A stretch of 14,931 bases of DNA, from positions 1 through 14,931 of the forward strand of contig JANMVT010000296.1 of assembly GCA_031392945.1 (NCBI GenBank), read 5' to 3'. The notes under the pieces are model-generated. The model was not told where the DNA came from, made no database searches, and saw only the letters and a list, made by a program, of their open reading frames with translations. This document shows, in pieces, positions 13,073 through 14,931 of this stretch; the first letter of the stretch is position 1, and each line of letters begins with the position of its first letter. The position numbers and the translations under genes were made by a program. This stretch comes from JANYCG01 sp031392945. GTDB taxonomy: Bacteria > Pseudomonadota > Gammaproteobacteria > Burkholderiales > Burkholderiaceae_C.

Positions 13073-13974
13073 TTACCCCTGCGCGACGACACCCAGATGC
13101 CGCCCACAATCAGCGCGAATGCCAGCGCGTGATAGCCGTGTGGCAGTTCACCCAGAAACGCGGCGGACAACACGGCGGCAAACAGCGGCGTGAGGTTGCC
13201 AAAGAACGCCGCCACGGCCGGCCCCACGCGCTGCACGCCGATGCCCCAGCAGCGGTAGGCCAGGATGGCCGGACCCACGGCGACGTACGCCAGAGTCAAA
13301 ACCAGCGGCCAGCCCCAGACGATGTGGGCGTCGGTCAAGGCCCATTCAGCACCGGCAAACAGGCCCGACCAGGCCAGGCCAAACACCATTTGGGCCATCA
13401 AGAAGAAGGCCCAGTTGCCCCGGATGGCAGCCGGGTCGGCCGGGCTGGCCAGCAGCCAGCTGTACCAGGCCCAGGCCAGGGTGGCCAGCAGGATGTAGAC
13501 ATCGCCGATCACAAGCCTGAGCTGGGCCAGTTGCGTCCAGTCGCCCCGGCAGAGCACCAGCAACACACCGGCAATGGACAACGCCGCGCCGCCCACCTGG
13601 CGCGCCGACACCGCCTGTTTGAAGAAGACGCGGCCCACGGCCAGCATGAATACCGGTCCGCTGGACGCGACCAGGGTCACATTGATCGGGGTCGAGGTCT
13701 TGAGCGCCAGGTACTGGAATGCGTTGTAACAACCCACACCGAGCAGGCCCAGCAGGGCGTAGCGCCGCCATTTGGGCCAAAGCGGGCTGCCGGCCTGGAG
13801 CACCGGCCAGGCGAAGGGCAGCAGCAGAAAAAACGCCACAAACCAGCGCAGAAAATTCAAGGTGATGGGCGGCACCAGGCCCGTCACCATGCGCCCCACC
13901 ACGGCATTGCCGGCCCACAACAGAGGTGGAACCAGCAGCAGGGCGGCCGTGGTGGGGGTCAGGCGTTGGTTCAT
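13069..13974 (-). CDS. EamA/DMT-superfamily transporter
   Basis: 301 residues, strongly hydrophobic, with about ten predicted membrane segments in two EamA repeats (about 12-142 and 155-296). Repeat 1 shows P-L-L-W-A-G-N-A-V-V-G-R (17-28) and L-N-F-L-R-W (39-44). Its end has Q-Y-L-A-L-K-x-T...P-V-F, a common pattern in these exporters. Repeat 2 has A-W-A-W-Y-S-W-L and the terminal G-E-L-P-H-G-Y-H loop. Members export amino acids, nucleobases or other metabolites; the substrate here cannot be told. Inner membrane. First gene of a two-gene unit with the DUF938 methyltransferase, with stop and start overlapping. No strong ribosome site before ATG 13974, but the N-terminal length is normal. Confidence 0.93.
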   Translation of the reverse strand: MNQRLTPTTAALLLVPPLLWAGNAVVGRMVTGLVPPITLNFLRWFVAFFLLLPFAWPVLQAGSPLWPKWRRYALLGLLGVGCYNAFQYLALKTSTPINVTLVASSGPVFMLAVGRVFFKQAVSARQVGGAALSIAGVLLVLCRGDWTQLAQLRLVIGDVYILLATLAWAWYSWLLASPADPAAIRGNWAFFLMAQMVFGLAWSGLFAGAEWALTDAHIVWGWPLVLTLAYVAVGPAILAYRCWGIGVQRVGPAVAAFFGNLTPLFAAVLSAAFLGELPHGYHALAFALIVGGIWVSSRRGK

Positions 13975-14105
13975 GGGTTGACTGTAACAAGCCGGGCTGC
14001 GAACGCCGCAGGGCCGCGCCGGGCGGGGATATCAATTTCGTGGCAACATCCCTGCGCTTGAATTCAATTCATGTCCTTTCAAACAACCCAACCTGAAGCC
14101 AAAAA
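13975..14105. promoter_or_regulatory. Divergent promoter gap between the EamA and quinone oxidoreductase genes
   Basis: 131 bp that must hold promoters for both directions. A 10-bp palindrome TTGAATTCAA (14058-14067) lies 38 bp before the oxidoreductase start and is the only ordered element noticed. No clear -35/-10 pair was identified. Confidence 0.3.
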
Positions 14106-14931
14106 ATGACAACCCTGTCCAAAACCATCCGCATCGACAAAAACGGCGGCCCCGAAGAAATGAAAATGGTCGATGTCGCCGTCGGCGAACCGGCCGCAGG
14201 TGAAATCCGGATCCGCCACAGGGCGGTTGGCCTGAACTTCATCGACGATTACCAGCGCAGCGGCCTGTACACCCTGCCCATGCCCCTGAATCTTGGCATG
14301 GAGGGCTCCGGCATCGTCGAAGCCGTGGGTGCGGGCGTGACCCACCTCAAGGCCGGCGACCGCGCCGCCTACGCTGCCAACCCGCCCGGCAGTTATTCCG
14401 AGGCCCGCGTGATGCCGGCCAAAAACGTCTGCAAGCTGCCCGACGCCATCAGTTTTGAGACCGGTGCCGCGATGATGCTCAAGGGCATGACGGCGCAGTA
14501 CCTGCTCAAACGCACCTTGCCGGTCGAAGGCCTGCAAGCTGGCGACTTTGTGCTGTTCCACGCCGCCGCCGGGGGCGTGGGCCTGATCGCCTGCCAATGG
14601 GCCAAGGCCCTGGGCTACCAGTTGATCGGCACGGCAGGATCCGACGCCAAATGCGCGCTGGCCAAGGCGCACGGCGCGGCCCACGCCATCAACTACGCCA
14701 AAGAAGATTTCGCCGCCCGCGTGAAGGAGATCACCGGCGGCAAAGGCGTCAAGGTGGTGTATGACTCGGTCGGCAAAGACACCTGGGACAAATCGCTGGA
14801 CTGCCTGCGCCCGTTCGGCCTGATGGCGAGTTTTGGCAACGCCTCGGGCCCGGTGCCGCCATTCGCCCCCGCCATGTTGGGCGCCAAAGGCAGCCTGTAC
14901 GTGACGCGCCAGACCCTGTTCACCCATATCG
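14106..14931 (+). CDS. Zinc-independent quinone oxidoreductase (MDR family), 3' end outside the window
   Basis: 275 codons are visible, open to the window end; the family usually has about 325. It is a medium-chain dehydrogenase/reductase that moves electrons from NADPH to quinones. The N-terminal GroES-like domain shows A-V-G-L-N-F-I-D-D-Y-Q-R-S-G-L-Y (40-55), the quinone-reductase signature, and G-M-E-G-S-G-I-V (64-71). The Rossmann domain has H-A-A-A-G-G-V-G-L (152-160) for NADPH, then G-T-A-G-S-D-A-K (175-182), V-V-Y-D-S-V-G-K (217-224) and F-G-N-A-S-G (243-248). The Cys/His zinc ligands of alcohol dehydrogenases are absent, as expected. Cytosolic. Transcribed away from the EamA/methyltransferase pair. 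The ribosome site is weak (CTGAAG about 9 nt upstream), but the start gives the normal N-terminal length. Confidence 0.95.
   Translation, partial: MTTLSKTIRIDKNGGPEEMKMVDVAVGEPAAGEIRIRHRAVGLNFIDDYQRSGLYTLPMPLNLGMEGSGIVEAVGAGVTHLKAGDRAAYAANPPGSYSEARVMPAKNVCKLPDAISFETGAAMMLKGMTAQYLLKRTLPVEGLQAGDFVLFHAAAGGVGLIACQWAKALGYQLIGTAGSDAKCALAKAHGAAHAINYAKEDFAARVKEITGGKGVKVVYDSVGKDTWDKSLDCLRPFGLMASFGNASGPVPPFAPAMLGAKGSLYVTRQTLFTHI

Noticed and set aside
13057..14061. Plus-strand open frame of 334 codons opposite the EamA transporter
   Set aside because: Gln/His/Arg-rich antisense translation of a ten-segment membrane protein gene.

Overview
The window looks like a chromosomal segment of a high-GC betaproteobacterium, most likely Burkholderiales, family Comamonadaceae (Rhodoferax/Polaromonas type). 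This is inferred from strong GC bias at third codon positions, from family content (TctC/Bug solute-binding protein, Pht5-like protein, hpd with a divergent Lrp-type regulator, DUF938 next to an EamA transporter), and from a short A/T-rich intergenic repeat present twice. The genus is an inference from recall; nothing here proves it. No rRNA, tRNA, CRISPR array, transposase or phage gene was seen. The longest gap without a gene is about 185 bp.

Region 1 (1-4281), signalling and envelope. The C-terminal end of an FHA-domain protein (+) meets, tail to tail, a three-gene minus-strand operon. In transcription order the operon encodes an exported FlgT-like protein (3604-4281), an exported CsgG-family protein (2730-3548), and a membrane-spanning Ser/Thr kinase (252-2705). 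The kinase's extracytoplasmic half seems to carry the same kind of FlgT/CsgG-like domains as its two operon partners. This is the best candidate in the window for a little-described system: an envelope-sensing eukaryotic-type kinase with dedicated periplasmic partners and a phospho-threonine-reading FHA neighbour.

Region 2 (4282-8583), redox and aromatic metabolism. A divergent control region with a perfect 12-bp palindrome precedes a short-chain dehydrogenase-like protein that lacks the usual Tyr-x-x-x-Lys pair. Next come a type I Baeyer-Villiger monooxygenase, a convergent 4-hydroxyphenylpyruvate dioxygenase (hpd), and an Lrp/AsnC regulator divergent from hpd. A long inverted repeat, a plausible Lrp-type operator, lies between hpd and the regulator.

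Region 3 (8584-12352), a patch of gene decay. A phenylalanine-4-hydroxylase gene has lost its 3' third, including the Glu iron ligand. A TctC/Bug solute-binding protein gene has lost its 5' third. A Pht5-like gene appears to have an internal in-frame deletion. After an intact CHRD-domain lipoprotein, a papain-family (C1A) peptidase gene carries two compensating frameshifts around two stop codons. Intact hpd together with broken phhA suggests that tyrosine breakdown is kept while phenylalanine hydroxylation from this copy is lost.

Region 4 (12353-14931). The second copy of the intergenic repeat is followed by a translationally coupled minus-strand pair (EamA transporter, then DUF938 methyltransferase) and, divergently, a zinc-independent quinone oxidoreductase that runs off the window end.
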